Positions 18,093-27,678 are shown, counted from the first letter of the stretch. The stretch is 64,000 nt of DNA from Xanthomonas vasicola (GCF_000772705.2 NZ_JSBW02000041.1:62001-126000), one strand, 5' to 3'. Notes: generated by a model from the letters alone, not told the origin. Program-made: numbers and translations.

Positions 18093-18514
18093 GCGCGGGC
18101 GACTTCGCACTGGATCTGTCCGATCCGCAGCAATCCGGCGTGTATCAGGCCGAAACCGACGATCTGGACACCATGGCGGCGCTGGCACGCGACGCCTGCT
18201 TGCGCATCCTGCGCGTAGATCTGGCCACCTGCAGCGACAAACGCATGTTACTGATGCGTCTGGCCACACAACTGGATTTCCCGGCGAGCTTCGGCCGCAA
18301 TTGGGACGCGCTCAGCGATGCCTTGCGCGACCTGGCGTGGCTACCTTCGCAGCATGGCTATGCACTGCTCATCGACGGCGCCCAGGCGCTGGCCAGCACG
18401 GCACCCAACGACCGCGACACCTTGCTGGATATCCTCGACGAAGTCGCTAACGCCTGGGCAGCACGAGGGCTGACTTTTGCGGCGTTTATTGCTCCAGCCA
18501 GCGCCTGCGATTAA
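18089..18514 (+). CDS. Barstar-family ribonuclease inhibitor
   Basis: A 141-residue cytosolic protein of the barstar family, which binds and blocks barnase-type RNases. The diagnostic helix SFGRNWDALSDALRDLAWLP is present, followed by HGYALLIDGAQALA and the C-terminal strand GLTFAAFIAP. It is longer than classical barstar (about 90 residues) because of an N-terminal extension of about 45 residues (MSAGDFALDLSDPQQSGVYQ onward). The start ATG overlaps the RNase stop by four bases. Coupling suggests it protects the producing cell from RNase that is not yet exported. Confidence 0.92.
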   Translation: MSAGDFALDLSDPQQSGVYQAETDDLDTMAALARDACLRILRVDLATCSDKRMLLMRLATQLDFPASFGRNWDALSDALRDLAWLPSQHGYALLIDGAQALASTAPNDRDTLLDILDEVANAWAARGLTFAAFIAPASACD

Positions 18515-18960
18515 GAGCAGCTAATCAGGCCGCGCAGCCGCCGGGCAGGTGCTGCCAGCGCTCGGAATCGGGATATTCCACGCGTCCGCTGCGGTCTTCC
18601 GCGGCGTCTACACCCAGCTGACGAAAAGCTCGCGACGTTCTATTAGCTGTTCCGAGGCCGCTGACGACACAACTGCCCAGCAGTCTGCAAGACGTGCCCG
18701 GTAACGGGGCAACATGCCATGCCGACACGATGGGTTAGGCACGCCTTGCGCACCGACCTGATAAGCGCGGACAAGATTTCGTAGGCACTGTGCGCTTGCA
18801 TTGCGATCGGCGATGGAATCGACGAAAACGGACCGTGCCGACGGATCGCTGCGCACGCGCGCCCCCGCATGCATCTATCTATCTGCCACGGTTCGCAACC
18901 GTCAACTTGATTACAGCGAACAACGCGAGACCAGCACGCATCACGCGTGCCGGCCAATGC
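18515..18960. other. Intergenic region, possible gene remnant near its left end
   Basis: About 445 bases without a convincing gene. A minus-strand frame ending at 18525 finishes RSGRVEYPDSERWQHLPGGC, which has protein-like character and could be the tail of a decayed gene. No matching upstream part or start signal is visible. The rest appears empty. Confidence 0.4.
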
Positions 18961-20853
18961 TCAGCTATCCAGCTCGCTCCAGCGCGCGTACGCCGCATCC
19001 AATTGCTTCTGCGCATCACCCAGCGCTGCGGTATGGGCCGCCATCGCCGCACTGTCGCGCTGATAGAAGGCCGGCTCATTCATCGCTGCGGTGAGCGCGG
19101 CAACCTGCTGCTCCAGTGTCTCGATCAAGGCCGGCAGCTGTTCCAGCTCGCGCGCATCCTTATAGCTGAGCTTGCGCTTGGGCGCGGTGTCCGCTGGCGC
19201 TGCAGCGGCAACGGGTGCGGTCGACACTGCAGTGGCCGAGGCCTTGGCGACTGCCATCGCATTGCCCACCGGCGTGCGGCGCTGACGCAACGAATCGCTG
19301 TAACCGCCGATGTAATCGCCGATCAGCCCGTCCCCTTCCATCACCAGCGTGGAGGTCACCACATTGTCGAGGAAGTCGCGGTCATGGCTGACCAGCAGCA
19401 AGGTGCCGGAGTATTCGCCCAGCAATTCTTCCAGCAGCTCCAGCGTTTCCACATCCAGGTCGTTGGTCGGTTCGTCCATCACCAGCAGGTTGGACGGCTG
19501 TGCAAACAGGCGTGCCAGCAACAGGCGATTGCGCTCGCCGCCGGACAGACGCGTGATCGGCGCGCGCGCGCGCTCGGGCGTAAACAGGAAATCCTGCAGA
19601 TAGGCATGCACATGCTTGCGCTTGCCGTTGATCTCCAGGAAATCGCGGCCCTCGGCCACGTTTTCGATCGCACTCCAATCTTCGCGCAGGGTGGAACGGT
19701 ACTGGTCGAAATACGCAATCTGCAGATTGGTGCCGATACGGATTTCGCCCTGCTGCGCCTGTAGATCGCCCAGCAACAACTTGAGCAAGGTGGTCTTGCC
19801 GCTGCCGTTGGGGCCGATCAAACCGATACGGTCACCACGCTGGATGATGGTGGAAAAATCCTTGACCATCGTGCGCGCACCGAAGGCGAAGCCGACTTCC
19901 TTGGCTTCGATCACTTTCTTGCCGGACGACTCGCCCTGCGAGACTTCCATGCGCACGTTGCCGGTGAGATCGCGGCGCTGCACGCGTTCGTTGCGCATTG
20001 ATTCCAGACGCCGCACGCGGCCTTCGTCGCGGGTCCGCCGCGCCTTGATGCCCTGCCGGATCCAGATTTCTTCCTGCGCCAGCATCTTGTCGAAGCGCGC
20101 ATTTTCCTGCGCCTGTGCATTGAGCCGCTCTTCGCGGCGACGCTCATAATTAGCCCAGTCGCCCGGCCAGCTGGTGACCTGGCCACGATCGATTTCAACA
20201 ATGCGGGTGGCCAACGCGCGCAGGAAGCGCCGGTCGTGGGTCACGAACAGCACGCTGCCGCTCCAGCCTTTCAGGAAGGTTTCCAGCCAATCGATGGCTT
20301 CGATATCCAGATGGTTGGTCGGTTCGTCCAGCAGCAGTACATCCGGCGAGGACACCAGTGAACGCGCCAACAGCACGCGGCGTTTCATACCGCCAGACAG
20401 CCGCGCAAACTCCGCATCGCCGTCCAGTTCCAGCTTGGTCAGCGTCTCGGTGACGCGCTGATCCAGCGCCCAACCGTCGGCCGCATCGATCTTGGCCTGC
20501 ACCTTGCCGAACGCATCGCCGTCGAACACCTCGGCATGGCTGAGCTGATGGAATTCGGCCAGCCAATGGCCCAACTCGCCCAGACCATCGGCCACCACGT
20601 CGAACACGCTGCCGCTGGTGCCCTGCGGCACCTCCTGCTCCAGCCGCGCGATGCGCACGCCCTGTTGCACGCGCACTTCGCCATCGTCGGGCTTGAGCTC
20701 GCCGGCGATCAGTTTCATCAAGGTCGATTTGCCGGCGCCGTTGCGGCCGATCAGGGCGATACGCTCGCCCGGCTCGATCGTGAGGTCGGTTTTTTCTAGC
20801 AACAAGGGGCCGCCGACGCTGTAGTCGACGCTTTGCAGAGTGATTAAAGGCAT
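18961..20853 (-). CDS. uup: ABC-F family ATPase Uup
   Basis: A 630-residue soluble protein with two ABC ATPase domains and no membrane part. Walker A motifs are GRNGAGKST and GPNGSGKTT, signatures are LSGGMKRRVLLARSL and LSGGERNRLLLARLF, and Walker B motifs are DVLLLDEPTNHLD and NLLVMDEPTNDLD. A linker rich in charged residues joins the domains. The C-terminal part (about 555-630) is a predicted coiled coil, characteristic of Uup, which binds nucleic acid and acts on ribosomes or branched DNA. The start MPLITLQSVDYSVGG is used; the frame extends to 20943, but those residues come from the intergenic repeat. Confidence 0.93.
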   Translation of the reverse strand: MPLITLQSVDYSVGGPLLLEKTDLTIEPGERIALIGRNGAGKSTLMKLIAGELKPDDGEVRVQQGVRIARLEQEVPQGTSGSVFDVVADGLGELGHWLAEFHQLSHAEVFDGDAFGKVQAKIDAADGWALDQRVTETLTKLELDGDAEFARLSGGMKRRVLLARSLVSSPDVLLLDEPTNHLDIEAIDWLETFLKGWSGSVLFVTHDRRFLRALATRIVEIDRGQVTSWPGDWANYERRREERLNAQAQENARFDKMLAQEEIWIRQGIKARRTRDEGRVRRLESMRNERVQRRDLTGNVRMEVSQGESSGKKVIEAKEVGFAFGARTMVKDFSTIIQRGDRIGLIGPNGSGKTTLLKLLLGDLQAQQGEIRIGTNLQIAYFDQYRSTLREDWSAIENVAEGRDFLEINGKRKHVHAYLQDFLFTPERARAPITRLSGGERNRLLLARLFAQPSNLLVMDEPTNDLDVETLELLEELLGEYSGTLLLVSHDRDFLDNVVTSTLVMEGDGLIGDYIGGYSDSLRQRRTPVGNAMAVAKASATAVSTAPVAAAAPADTAPKRKLSYKDARELEQLPALIETLEQQVAALTAAMNEPAFYQRDSAAMAAHTAALGDAQKQLDAAYARWSELDS

Positions 20854-20867
20854 AGGCCAATTGTACG

Positions 20868-20953
20868 GGATTGGTGGTTGGGGATTCGGGATTGGCAACA
20901 GCGCGCGCTCTGCAGTGACGAATCTCGAATCCCCAATTCCCAATTCCCAATCC
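20868..20953. repeat. Inverted repeat of the GGGATTCGGGATT type
   Basis: GGATTGGTGGTTGGGGATTC at the left is answered by GAATCCCCAATTCCCAATTC at the right across a spacer of about 30 bases. It lies in the divergent gap between uup and dbpA. Fragments of the same type are seen near 6745-6786 and 25900-25925. Confidence 0.65.
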
Positions 20954-20969
20954 GGAGCTAAAATGCGCC

Positions 20970-22346
20970 ATGAACGAATTTTCCGCGCTGCCGCTGTCGC
21001 CGGCCCTGGCCCCCGGCATCGACGCCCTTGGCTACACCGTCCTTACTCCCATCCAGGCGCAGAGCCTGCCGCCGATCCTGCAGGGGCTTGATGTCATCGC
21101 GCAGGCGCCGACCGGCAGCGGCAAGACCGCCGCATTCGGCCTGGGCCTGTTGCAGAAGCTCGACCCGGCGCTGACCCGCGCGCAGGCGCTGGTGCTCTGC
21201 CCCACCCGCGAGCTGGCCGATCAGGTCGGCAAGCAGTTGCGCAAACTCGCCACCGGCATCCCCAACATGAAATTGGTGGTGCTCACCGGCGGCATGCCGC
21301 TGGGCCCGCAGCTGGCTTCGCTGGAAGCGCACGACCCGCAAGTAGTGGTCGGCACGCCCGGACGCATCCAGGAACTGGCCCGCAAGCGCGCCCTGCACCT
21401 GGGCGGCGTACGCACGCTGGTGCTCGACGAAGCCGACCGCATGCTCGACATGGGCTTCGAAGAACCCATCCGCGAGATTGCCAGCCGCTGCGACAAACAC
21501 CGCCAGAGCCTGCTGTTTTCGGCCACGTTTCCCGACATCATCCGCACGCTGGCACGCGAAATTTTGAAGGACCCGGTGGAAATCACCGTCGAAGGTGCCG
21601 ATAACGCTCCGGAAATCGATCAGCAATTCTTCGAAGTCGACCCGACCTATCGGCAGAAGGCCGTCGCCGGGCTATTGCTGCGCTTCAATCCCGAATCGAG
21701 CGTGGTGTTTTGCAATACCCGCAAGGAAGTGGATGAAGTGGCCGGCTCGCTGCAGGAGTTCGGCTTCTCCGCACTCGCGCTGCATGGCGACATGGAACAG
21801 CGCGACCGCGACGAAGTGCTGGTGCGCTTCGTCAACCGCAGCTGCAACGTGCTGGTGGCCAGCGACGTGGCAGCACGCGGACTGGACGTGGAAGACCTCT
21901 CGGCAGTGGTCAATTACGAGCTGCCCACCGATACCGAAACCTACCGTCATCGCATCGGCCGGACCGCGCGTGCCGGCAAGCACGGACTGGCACTCAGCCT
22001 GGTCGCCCCACGCGAAACCGCACGCGTGCAAACGCTGGAAGCCGCACAAGGCCAGCCGTTGAAATGGTCGCGTGCGCCGCTGGCAACCGCGCGTCCGGCG
22101 CAGTTGCCGCAAGCGGCAATGACCACCTTGCGCATCGACGGCGGCAAGACCGACAAGCTGCGTGCCGGCGACATCCTCGGCGCCTTGACCGGCGAAGCCG
22201 GATTGTCGGGCGCGGCGATCGGCAAGATCGCCATCTACCCCACCCGCTCCTACGTCGCCATCGCGCGCGCGCAGGTCGCCAAGGCGCTGGCACATTTGCA
22301 CGCAGGCAAGATCAAGGGACGCCGGTTCCGGGTCAGCAAACTCTGA
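20970..22346 (+). CDS. dbpA: ATP-dependent RNA helicase DbpA
   Basis: A DEAD-box helicase that acts in large ribosomal subunit assembly through hairpin 92 of 23S rRNA. The 458-residue protein shows all core motifs: Q motif YTVLTPIQAQ, Walker [35 protein letters not shown] in LVLDEADRMLDMGFEE, FSATFPD, ALHGDMEQRDRDEVL and HRIGRTARAG. The C-terminal RNA-binding domain (about 385-458, LRIDGGKTDKLRAGDILGAL) marks it as DbpA. The gene is divergent from uup and convergent with apt, with a terminator between. Confidence 0.95.
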   Translation: MNEFSALPLSPALAPGIDALGYTVLTPIQAQSLPPILQGLDVIAQAPTGSGKTAAFGLGLLQKLDPALTRAQALVLCPTRELADQVGKQLRKLATGIPNMKLVVLTGGMPLGPQLASLEAHDPQVVVGTPGRIQELARKRALHLGGVRTLVLDEADRMLDMGFEEPIREIASRCDKHRQSLLFSATFPDIIRTLAREILKDPVEITVEGADNAPEIDQQFFEVDPTYRQKAVAGLLLRFNPESSVVFCNTRKEVDEVAGSLQEFGFSALALHGDMEQRDRDEVLVRFVNRSCNVLVASDVAARGLDVEDLSAVVNYELPTDTETYRHRIGRTARAGKHGLALSLVAPRETARVQTLEAAQGQPLKWSRAPLATARPAQLPQAAMTTLRIDGGKTDKLRAGDILGALTGEAGLSGAAIGKIAIYPTRSYVAIARAQVAKALAHLHAGKIKGRRFRVSKL

Positions 22347-22351
22347 ATACG

Positions 22352-22384
22352 ACGCTGCCGGCGTGATGCCGGCCGCGTGTTTTC
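22352..22384 (+). terminator. Intrinsic terminator after dbpA
   Basis: ACGC-T-GCCGGC pairs with GCCGGC-C-GCGT around a GTGAT loop, giving ten pairs with one internal mismatch. A GTTTTCT stretch follows. It starts six bases past the dbpA stop. Confidence 0.75.
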
Positions 22385-22448
22385 TCAGTAGAAGCACTCG
22401 TGGATGCGCGCACTTCCACGCATCCAGGGGCGCCGCAGAACGCGCGAA

Positions 22449-23009
22449 TCAGTAAGAAAGCGTCGCCAGCAGCGGCACGTCATCAGCCCATTTCTGGCGC
22501 CCCTGCAGCGCCTGCAACTCGACCAGCACGGCCGCGCCGACGATCTCCAGTTCAAGCTGCGCCGCCAATCCCAGCGCGGCACGCAGGGTGCCGCCGGTGG
22601 CCAGCACGTCATCGACAATCAGCACACGCGCGCCGCGCGGCAACGCGTCTTCGTGCATTTCGATGCGATCAGTGCCGTATTCCAGCGCATATTCCTGGAT
22701 CAGCGTACGCCCCGGCAGCTTGCCGGGCTTACGTACCGGCACGAAGCCAGTGCGCAGTTCGCGCGCCAGCGCCGCGCCCAGAATGAAACCACGCGCTTCG
22801 ATGCCGAGCACGGCGTCCAGCGGCGTGGTCCGCCACGGTTGCGCCATTTCGTCCAGCGCCGAGGCGAAATCCGGGCCATCCGACAGCAACGGTGTAATGT
22901 CCTTGAAGACGATGCCCGGCTTGGGGAAATCGACGATGTCGCGGATCCGCTCCGACCAGTGGTTGGGTCCGGAAGCGTTGGTGCCGGCGCAGCGGCTGCA
23001 GTCAGTCAT
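22449..23009 (-). CDS. apt: Adenine phosphoribosyltransferase
   Basis: Apt salvages adenine to AMP using phosphoribosyl pyrophosphate. The 186-residue protein has the family N-terminus ([20 protein letters not shown]), [18 protein letters not shown] and the PRPP-binding loop [18 protein letters not shown]. The length is normal. The start [16 protein letters not shown] is the most upstream ATG; the extra residues before the usual core contain two cysteines and may be lineage-specific. It is convergent with dbpA and transcribed alone. Confidence 0.95.
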   Translation of the reverse strand: MTDCSRCAGTNASGPNHWSERIRDIVDFPKPGIVFKDITPLLSDGPDFASALDEMAQPWRTTPLDAVLGIEARGFILGAALARELRTGFVPVRKPGKLPGRTLIQEYALEYGTDRIEMHEDALPRGARVLIVDDVLATGGTLRAALGLAAQLELEIVGAAVLVELQALQGRQKWADDVPLLATLSY

Positions 23010-23103
23010 GGTGGTAGTGGCGTCGTGGCCGGTGGGGTCGGCCCTATTCTAGGCTGCGCACGCCGTTGACGCCGCCGTTACGGCATACCTGCATCTGAGC
23101 GCG

Positions 23104-24660
23104 TCAGGAACTGCACGACAGCATCGAGCAGCCGGCGCGGTCGCGCGCCCATTCTGGCCGCCGCGCAGCGAATGCATCACGCCCGGGCTGATCGTCATAC
23201 GGACGACGCATGACCTCCAGCAACTCCTGCACCCCGGACGGGTCGCCCTGCTCGGCCTGATCGATCGCCTGCTGCGCCAGATAGTTGCGCAGTACGTAGC
23301 GCGGATTGGCCAAGCGCATCCGTGCGCGGCGCTCGTGCGGCGACAACGCGTCCTGCTGCAGGCGTGCGGCGTAGCGCTGCAACCATTCCTGCAACTGCGG
23401 CGCACCCGCCACGCGCTTGTCTTCGGCGTAGAAAGCATCGCGCAGTTGTGCGGGATCCGGATGCGCGGGCGACAGGTCGATCAGGCCGCGGAAGGTCAAC
23501 GTCATGTCCATCTCGGCGTCGCGCATCAGTGCGCGCAGCGCATCGATCAGCTCAAGATCCTCGTCACGGCATTCGGCCAACCCCAGCTTGGCCGCAGTGT
23601 CGCGCCGGTCGCACGCCAGGTAGGTCTCGCGGAAGCGGTCAAGGCCCTGTTGCAGCGGCGTTTGGTCGGTAAACAACGGTGAGATCGCCTGGGCAAGTCG
23701 GCCCAGGTTCCAGTACGCCACTTGCGGCTGGGTGCCGAAGCGATAACGTCGGCCCTGCGCGTCGGTGGTGTTGGGCGTCCAGTCCGGGTCGTAATCGTCG
23801 ACCCAGCCATACGGACCGTAATCGATGGTCAACCCCAGGATCGACATGTTGTCGGTATTCATCACTCCGTGCACGAATCCGACCCGCATCCAGTGCGCCA
23901 CCATCACCGCGGTGCGTTCGCACACCTGCGCAAACCAGTCGGCGTAACGTGCCTCGCCGCCGCCGGCCAGTTCGGGAAAATCGCGTGCAATGGTGAAATC
24001 CACCCATTGCCGAAGCAATGCGCTATCGCCGCGTGCGCTGGGCAACTCAAAGTTACCGAAGCGAATGAACGAAGGCGCCACCCGGCACACGATCGCGCCC
24101 GGCTCGCGTTGCGGGCGACCGTCGTAGAACATATCGCGCACCACCGCATCGCCGGTGCCAACCAGACTCAGCGCGCGCGTAGTTGGCACGCCCAGATGAT
24201 GCATGGCCTCGCTGCACAAAAATTCGCGAATCGATGAGCGCAACACCGCACGCCCATCAGCGCCGCGCGAATAAGGCGTGGGGCCAGCGCCCTTGAGCTG
24301 CAATTCGTAGCGCCTGCCATCGATGCCGATCGCCTCGCCTAGCGAGATCGCCCGTCCGTCGCCCAGCTGACCGGCCCAATACCCGAACTGATGTCCTCCG
24401 TAATTGACCGCCCAGGGCTGCATGCCTGGGTACAGCGCGTTGCCGCCGAATACCTGCACGAACTGCGCACTGGCTATTTCGGACGTATCCAGGCCCAGCA
24501 CATGCGCCATCTCCGCCGAATGCGCAATCAGATACGGGGCGGCGACCGGTGTCGGCAGTACCGACGACCAGGCGGCACGCACCTCGCGCCGGCGTGAACC
24601 CTCTTCCGAATCGCCAGGCAGCTGCTGGCGCAAGCAGTTGTCGAAATGCAGTTGTGTCAT
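23104..24660 (-). CDS. selO: Protein adenylyltransferase SelO (YdiU/UPF0061 family)
   Basis: SelO is a pseudokinase-fold enzyme that transfers AMP to protein hydroxyl groups and is linked to redox homeostasis. The 518-residue protein has [40 protein letters not shown] and the active-site segment [20 protein letters not shown]. In that segment the Asp-Asn pair and the later Asp are the residues expected for base and metal binding. It ends CSMLSCSS; the Cys third from the end stands where eukaryotic SelO carries selenocysteine. Start [17 protein letters not shown] is chosen for fit to family length. It is divergent from the esterase gene across 271 bases. Confidence 0.93.
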   Translation of the reverse strand: MTQLHFDNCLRQQLPGDSEEGSRRREVRAAWSSVLPTPVAAPYLIAHSAEMAHVLGLDTSEIASAQFVQVFGGNALYPGMQPWAVNYGGHQFGYWAGQLGDGRAISLGEAIGIDGRRYELQLKGAGPTPYSRGADGRAVLRSSIREFLCSEAMHHLGVPTTRALSLVGTGDAVVRDMFYDGRPQREPGAIVCRVAPSFIRFGNFELPSARGDSALLRQWVDFTIARDFPELAGGGEARYADWFAQVCERTAVMVAHWMRVGFVHGVMNTDNMSILGLTIDYGPYGWVDDYDPDWTPNTTDAQGRRYRFGTQPQVAYWNLGRLAQAISPLFTDQTPLQQGLDRFRETYLACDRRDTAAKLGLAECRDEDLELIDALRALMRDAEMDMTLTFRGLIDLSPAHPDPAQLRDAFYAEDKRVAGAPQLQEWLQRYAARLQQDALSPHERRARMRLANPRYVLRNYLAQQAIDQAEQGDPSGVQELLEVMRRPYDDQPGRDAFAARRPEWARDRAGCSMLSCSS

Positions 24661-24931
24661 GCGGGCAAGCCTAGGCCACCGGCGGTGAACCTGGCATGGG
24701 TCACGCCGCATCCGGTGCAGCCTGCGCACCGTATCTTCACCCGGCTCACGTGCACCGAGCGGACTCGTCCTGCACATGCTTGCGACGTGCGATAGCCGCT
24801 AATAGCGGCCGGCTGCGGATCAGATACAGGCGATGTTGCCGGGCCGGCGCCGTCTCGGTCCGCGCTTACCTGGCCTGTTGCGTTCGTGCCTGCTACCAAA
24901 CGCCTTTCCCGCTCACCTGTCGATATTGCCC

Positions 24932-25807
24932 ATGCCCTCGCGCGCCTCCCGCTGGTTCCGTCCTGCCCTCCTGCTGCTCGGTTCGTTGACCATGACGGCG
25001 TGCAGCAGCGTCTTCTTTGGCGGCATCAATGCAGCCTCCAGCCGGACGGGCATCGTCGAGCATCGCGACCAGGTGTTCGATCCCGCACACGGCCTGGCAC
25101 TGGATGTGTACCAGCCGCGCGGCGCAGTCGATGCGCCGGTGGTGGTGTTCTTCTACGGCGGCACCTGGAAGCACGGCTCGCGCGCCAACTATCGCTGGGT
25201 CGGCCGCGCGCTGGCGCGCCAGGGCGTGGTGGCAATGGTGGCCGACTACCGAAAGTATCCGCAGGTAAGACTGCACGGCTTTATGTCCGACGCCGCGGGC
25301 GCTACCGCGTGGAGCTACCGGCATGCACACGAGTACGGCGGCAACCCCAAACAGCTGGCAGTGATGGGCCACTCGGCCGGCGCGCACATGGCCGCCCTAC
25401 TCGGCACCGACGCACGCTGGCTGCAGGCGCAGGGCCTCAAACCCAACCAGCTGTGCGGCGTAGTGGGCCTGGCCGGACCTTACGACTTCATGCCGATGAC
25501 CGACCCGGAATTGGTCGAGATCTTTGGCGACGCCCCGGCCGCGCAACGGCAATCGCAACCGGTGCGCTACGTCGGCGGCGACGAACCACCCATGCTGTTG
25601 CTGCATGGCGATGCAGACCGCGTGGTCGATCTACAAAACAGCATCTCGCTGCAGCAGGCGCTGAAACGCGAGGGCGGCAGCGCCGAAATGAAGGTGTACC
25701 CCGGCATGGGCCATCTCGGCATCCTCCTGGCGCTGCGTAAACCGCCCGAGCGCTCGCAGGTGCTCAGTGACACGCTGCAATTCGTGCGCCAGTGTCGGGC
25801 CCGTTGA
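24932..25807 (+). CDS. Alpha/beta-hydrolase lipoprotein (carboxylesterase-like)
   Basis: A 291-residue protein with a lipoprotein signal: MPSRASRWFRPALLLLGSL followed by the lipobox LTMTAC. The hydrolase domain has the oxyanion-hole segment VVVFFYGGTWKHGSRANY, the nucleophile elbow GHSAGAH and the late motifs LLLHGDADRVVDL and GMGHLG, which would supply Asp and His. It resembles small esterases of the BD-FAE/kynurenine-formamidase type. It should be anchored to the periplasmic face of a membrane. The start at 24932 places the signal correctly; the frame is open upstream. The substrate is unknown. Confidence 0.88.
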   Translation: MPSRASRWFRPALLLLGSLTMTACSSVFFGGINAASSRTGIVEHRDQVFDPAHGLALDVYQPRGAVDAPVVVFFYGGTWKHGSRANYRWVGRALARQGVVAMVADYRKYPQVRLHGFMSDAAGATAWSYRHAHEYGGNPKQLAVMGHSAGAHMAALLGTDARWLQAQGLKPNQLCGVVGLAGPYDFMPMTDPELVEIFGDAPAAQRQSQPVRYVGGDEPPMLLLHGDADRVVDLQNSISLQQALKREGGSAEMKVYPGMGHLGILLALRKPPERSQVLSDTLQFVRQCRAR

Positions 25808-26017
25808 ATCGCACCCCACCCTGACGTAGCTCTCGGTATTGAAGTGACTGCAGCGAACGACTGGTGGGCAGCGATGCCGACGTTGGTGTCGCTGAGTAGC
25901 AATTCGGGATTCGGGACTAGCGAATGCATCGCCATTGGAGATGGTAGGTCGTCGCGGTGGGCGGCGGGTGGAAATACATTCCGCCCGTCTTGACCACACC
26001 CAAATCCCCTAAGCCGA

Positions 26018-26716
26018 TCACGTTGCTGGCTTGCTTCCCATCAACTCGAACGGGCCACCTTTCTTCAGCGCAGCCTGATAGGCAGGACGTGCTTCGATGC
26101 GTTCCAAAAACCCGCGCAGACGCGGATATTTCTCCAGTCCGCCGACACGCGCGGCCGCCGCCTGCACGGGGAAGCTCATCTGAATGTCGGCGGCAGTAAA
26201 GCGTTCACCAGCGAACCAGTTGCCGGACTGCAACGACTGCTCCATCCAGTCCAGATGCAATGAAAGCTGCGGCCCAACGAAGCCAGACATCGCCTTGTCC
26301 ACGATCGCACGCGCGATAGGCCTGGCGAAGAACGGCATCGGCGCACTGAGGATGCGACCGAGGATCAACGTCATCAGCAACGGCGGCATCGCCGAGCCTT
26401 CGGCGTAATGCATCCAATAGCGGAACTGCAGACGCTCGGGCGAATCCAGCGGCCGTGGCGACGGCGACAGCGCGCACTCGGTGTCGTAGCGCTCGGTTAA
26501 GTACTCCAGGATCGCACCGGATTCGGCCACCACCAGATCGCCATCGACCAGCAAAGGCGATTTACCCAGCGGATGGATCGCACGCAAAGCCGGGGGTGCC
26601 AGCATGGTCTTAGGGTCGCGCTCGTGGCGCACGATCTGATACGGCAGCGCCAGTTCTTCCAGCAGCCACAGCACGCGCTGGGAACGGGAGTTGTTGAGAT
26701 GGTGAACAGTGATCAT
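26018..26716 (-). CDS. Glutathione S-transferase family protein
   Basis: A 232-residue cytosolic GST. The thioredoxin-fold N-terminal domain (MITVHHLNNSRSQRVLWLLE, then HPLGKSPLLVDGDLVVAESG) binds glutathione; the conserved cis-Pro and Glu-Ser of the G site are visible in KSPLLV and VAESGAILEYL. The all-helical C-terminal half ends FTAADIQMSFPVQAAA with the usual N-capping box. The start at ATG 26716 is the first that fits the fold. Likely role is detoxification of electrophiles, but the substrate cannot be told. It stands alone on the minus strand. Confidence 0.9.
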   Translation of the reverse strand: MITVHHLNNSRSQRVLWLLEELALPYQIVRHERDPKTMLAPPALRAIHPLGKSPLLVDGDLVVAESGAILEYLTERYDTECALSPSPRPLDSPERLQFRYWMHYAEGSAMPPLLMTLILGRILSAPMPFFARPIARAIVDKAMSGFVGPQLSLHLDWMEQSLQSGNWFAGERFTAADIQMSFPVQAAAARVGGLEKYPRLRGFLERIEARPAYQAALKKGGPFELMGSKPAT

Positions 26717-26827
26717 GTGAGGGCTGCGCGCGGAAAGCGCACATCCTACCGATCCACGCGTCATCGCTGTGCGTAAGTAGCGCCTGGCGGAGGCTTGACC
26801 GTCAACGCGCTCATTCTTTCAGGCAAT

Positions 26828-26861
26828 AAAAAACGCCGATCGCTTGCGCGACCAGCGTTTT
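26828..26861 (-). terminator. Intrinsic terminator after the cold-shock gene
   Basis: On the minus strand AAAACGCTGGTCGC and GCGATCGGCGTTTT form a stem with two mismatches around a GCAA-type loop, followed by a run of T. It lies about 26 bases past the stop codon at 26887. Confidence 0.8.
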
Positions 26862-26886
26862 CGGCAACCTTACGGTTGCAGACGGA

Positions 26887-27096
26887 TTAGACCGCCTGCA
26901 CCTGGTCAGCCTGCATGCCCTTCTGGCCCTGCACGGCGACGAAGGTGACCTTCTGGCCTTCCTGCAGCGACTTGAAGCCGGTGCCCTGGATGGCACGGAA
27001 GTGCACGAACAGGTCCGGGCCGCTTTCCGGGGTGATGAAGCCGAAGCCCTTGGCATCGTTGAACCACTTCACGATACCGCTCTGACGATCTGACAT
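26887..27096 (-). CDS. cspA: Cold-shock protein (CspA family)
   Basis: A 69-residue single cold-shock domain that binds single-stranded nucleic acid and melts RNA structure. RNP1 (KGFGFI in [14 protein letters not shown]) and RNP2 (LFVHFRAI) are present. The start [18 protein letters not shown] is preceded by AGGAG. The frame is open far upstream, but only this start gives a normal Csp. The roughly 270-base gap upstream may include a long untranslated leader, as is common for cold-inducible csp mRNAs, though no cold box was verified. A good terminator follows. Confidence 0.96.
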   Translation of the reverse strand: MSDRQSGIVKWFNDAKGFGFITPESGPDLFVHFRAIQGTGFKSLQEGQKVTFVAVQGQKGMQADQVQAV

Positions 27097-27365
27097 TTTA
27101 CTAACTCCTGAAACTATAGATGGATAAATCGCAGCATCCGAAAAGCCGGAGCTGAGACTGAGTTGCAGGCGTTGGTAAAGCGGAACGATGAAGCGAGATC
27201 TGTAACGATCCGGCTGCACCAGGCCACGATTCACGGTGACCCTTGCAAACACAGTGCGTGCACAGTACTCGTGTTTTCGACAAAAAGCGACACCTCGCGT
27301 CAAATCTTTTGCAGTCAGGCCGAACCCGACTGTCTGTCAGGGGCCTCCCCATCCACAATTGCCCG

Positions 27366-27608
27366 ATGAAAACGCCTCACACCCCCAAAACTGCGCAGAT
27401 CTGGGTCGATGCTGACGCCTGCCCGTACGTGATCCGCGACATCCTGTTCCGCGCCGCCGCGCGCACCTGCACCGCCGTGACCCTGGAAGAGTTGCGCGGC
27501 GCAGGCATCGCCATCGGCGGACCGCCGGCCCTGCATGCGCGCGATCGCCAGGCGTTCTCTGCACAGCTGGCTCGCTGGCTCGCCGCGCAACCACGCCCAC
27601 CGCTATGA
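27366..27608 (+). pseudogene. UPF0178/YaiI-family protein with an internal in-frame deletion
   Basis: The reading frame starts at ATG 27366 and encodes only 80 residues. Its N-terminus (IWVDADACPYVIRDILFRAA) is the diagnostic start of the UPF0178 (YaiI/YqxD) family, and its C-terminus (GGPPALHARDRQAFSAQLAR) is the diagnostic end. The family is normally about 150 residues. The middle of roughly 70-80 residues, which includes the expected metal-binding second half of the PIN-like fold, is missing, with the joint near 27475. The frame is preserved across the joint. The product is probably non-functional, so I call it a pseudogene, although a small protein could still be made. Confidence 0.78.
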
Positions 27609-27678
27609 CACGGACGGCATGACGCACGACAAATGAACCGGGCGCGTATCATAGGCGCCCTTTGCAATCGGCATCCTG

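Noticed and set aside
20854-20943. Longer N-terminus for Uup
   Set aside because: The extension translates the GGGATTCGGGATT-type repeat; the family begins at MPLITLQ.
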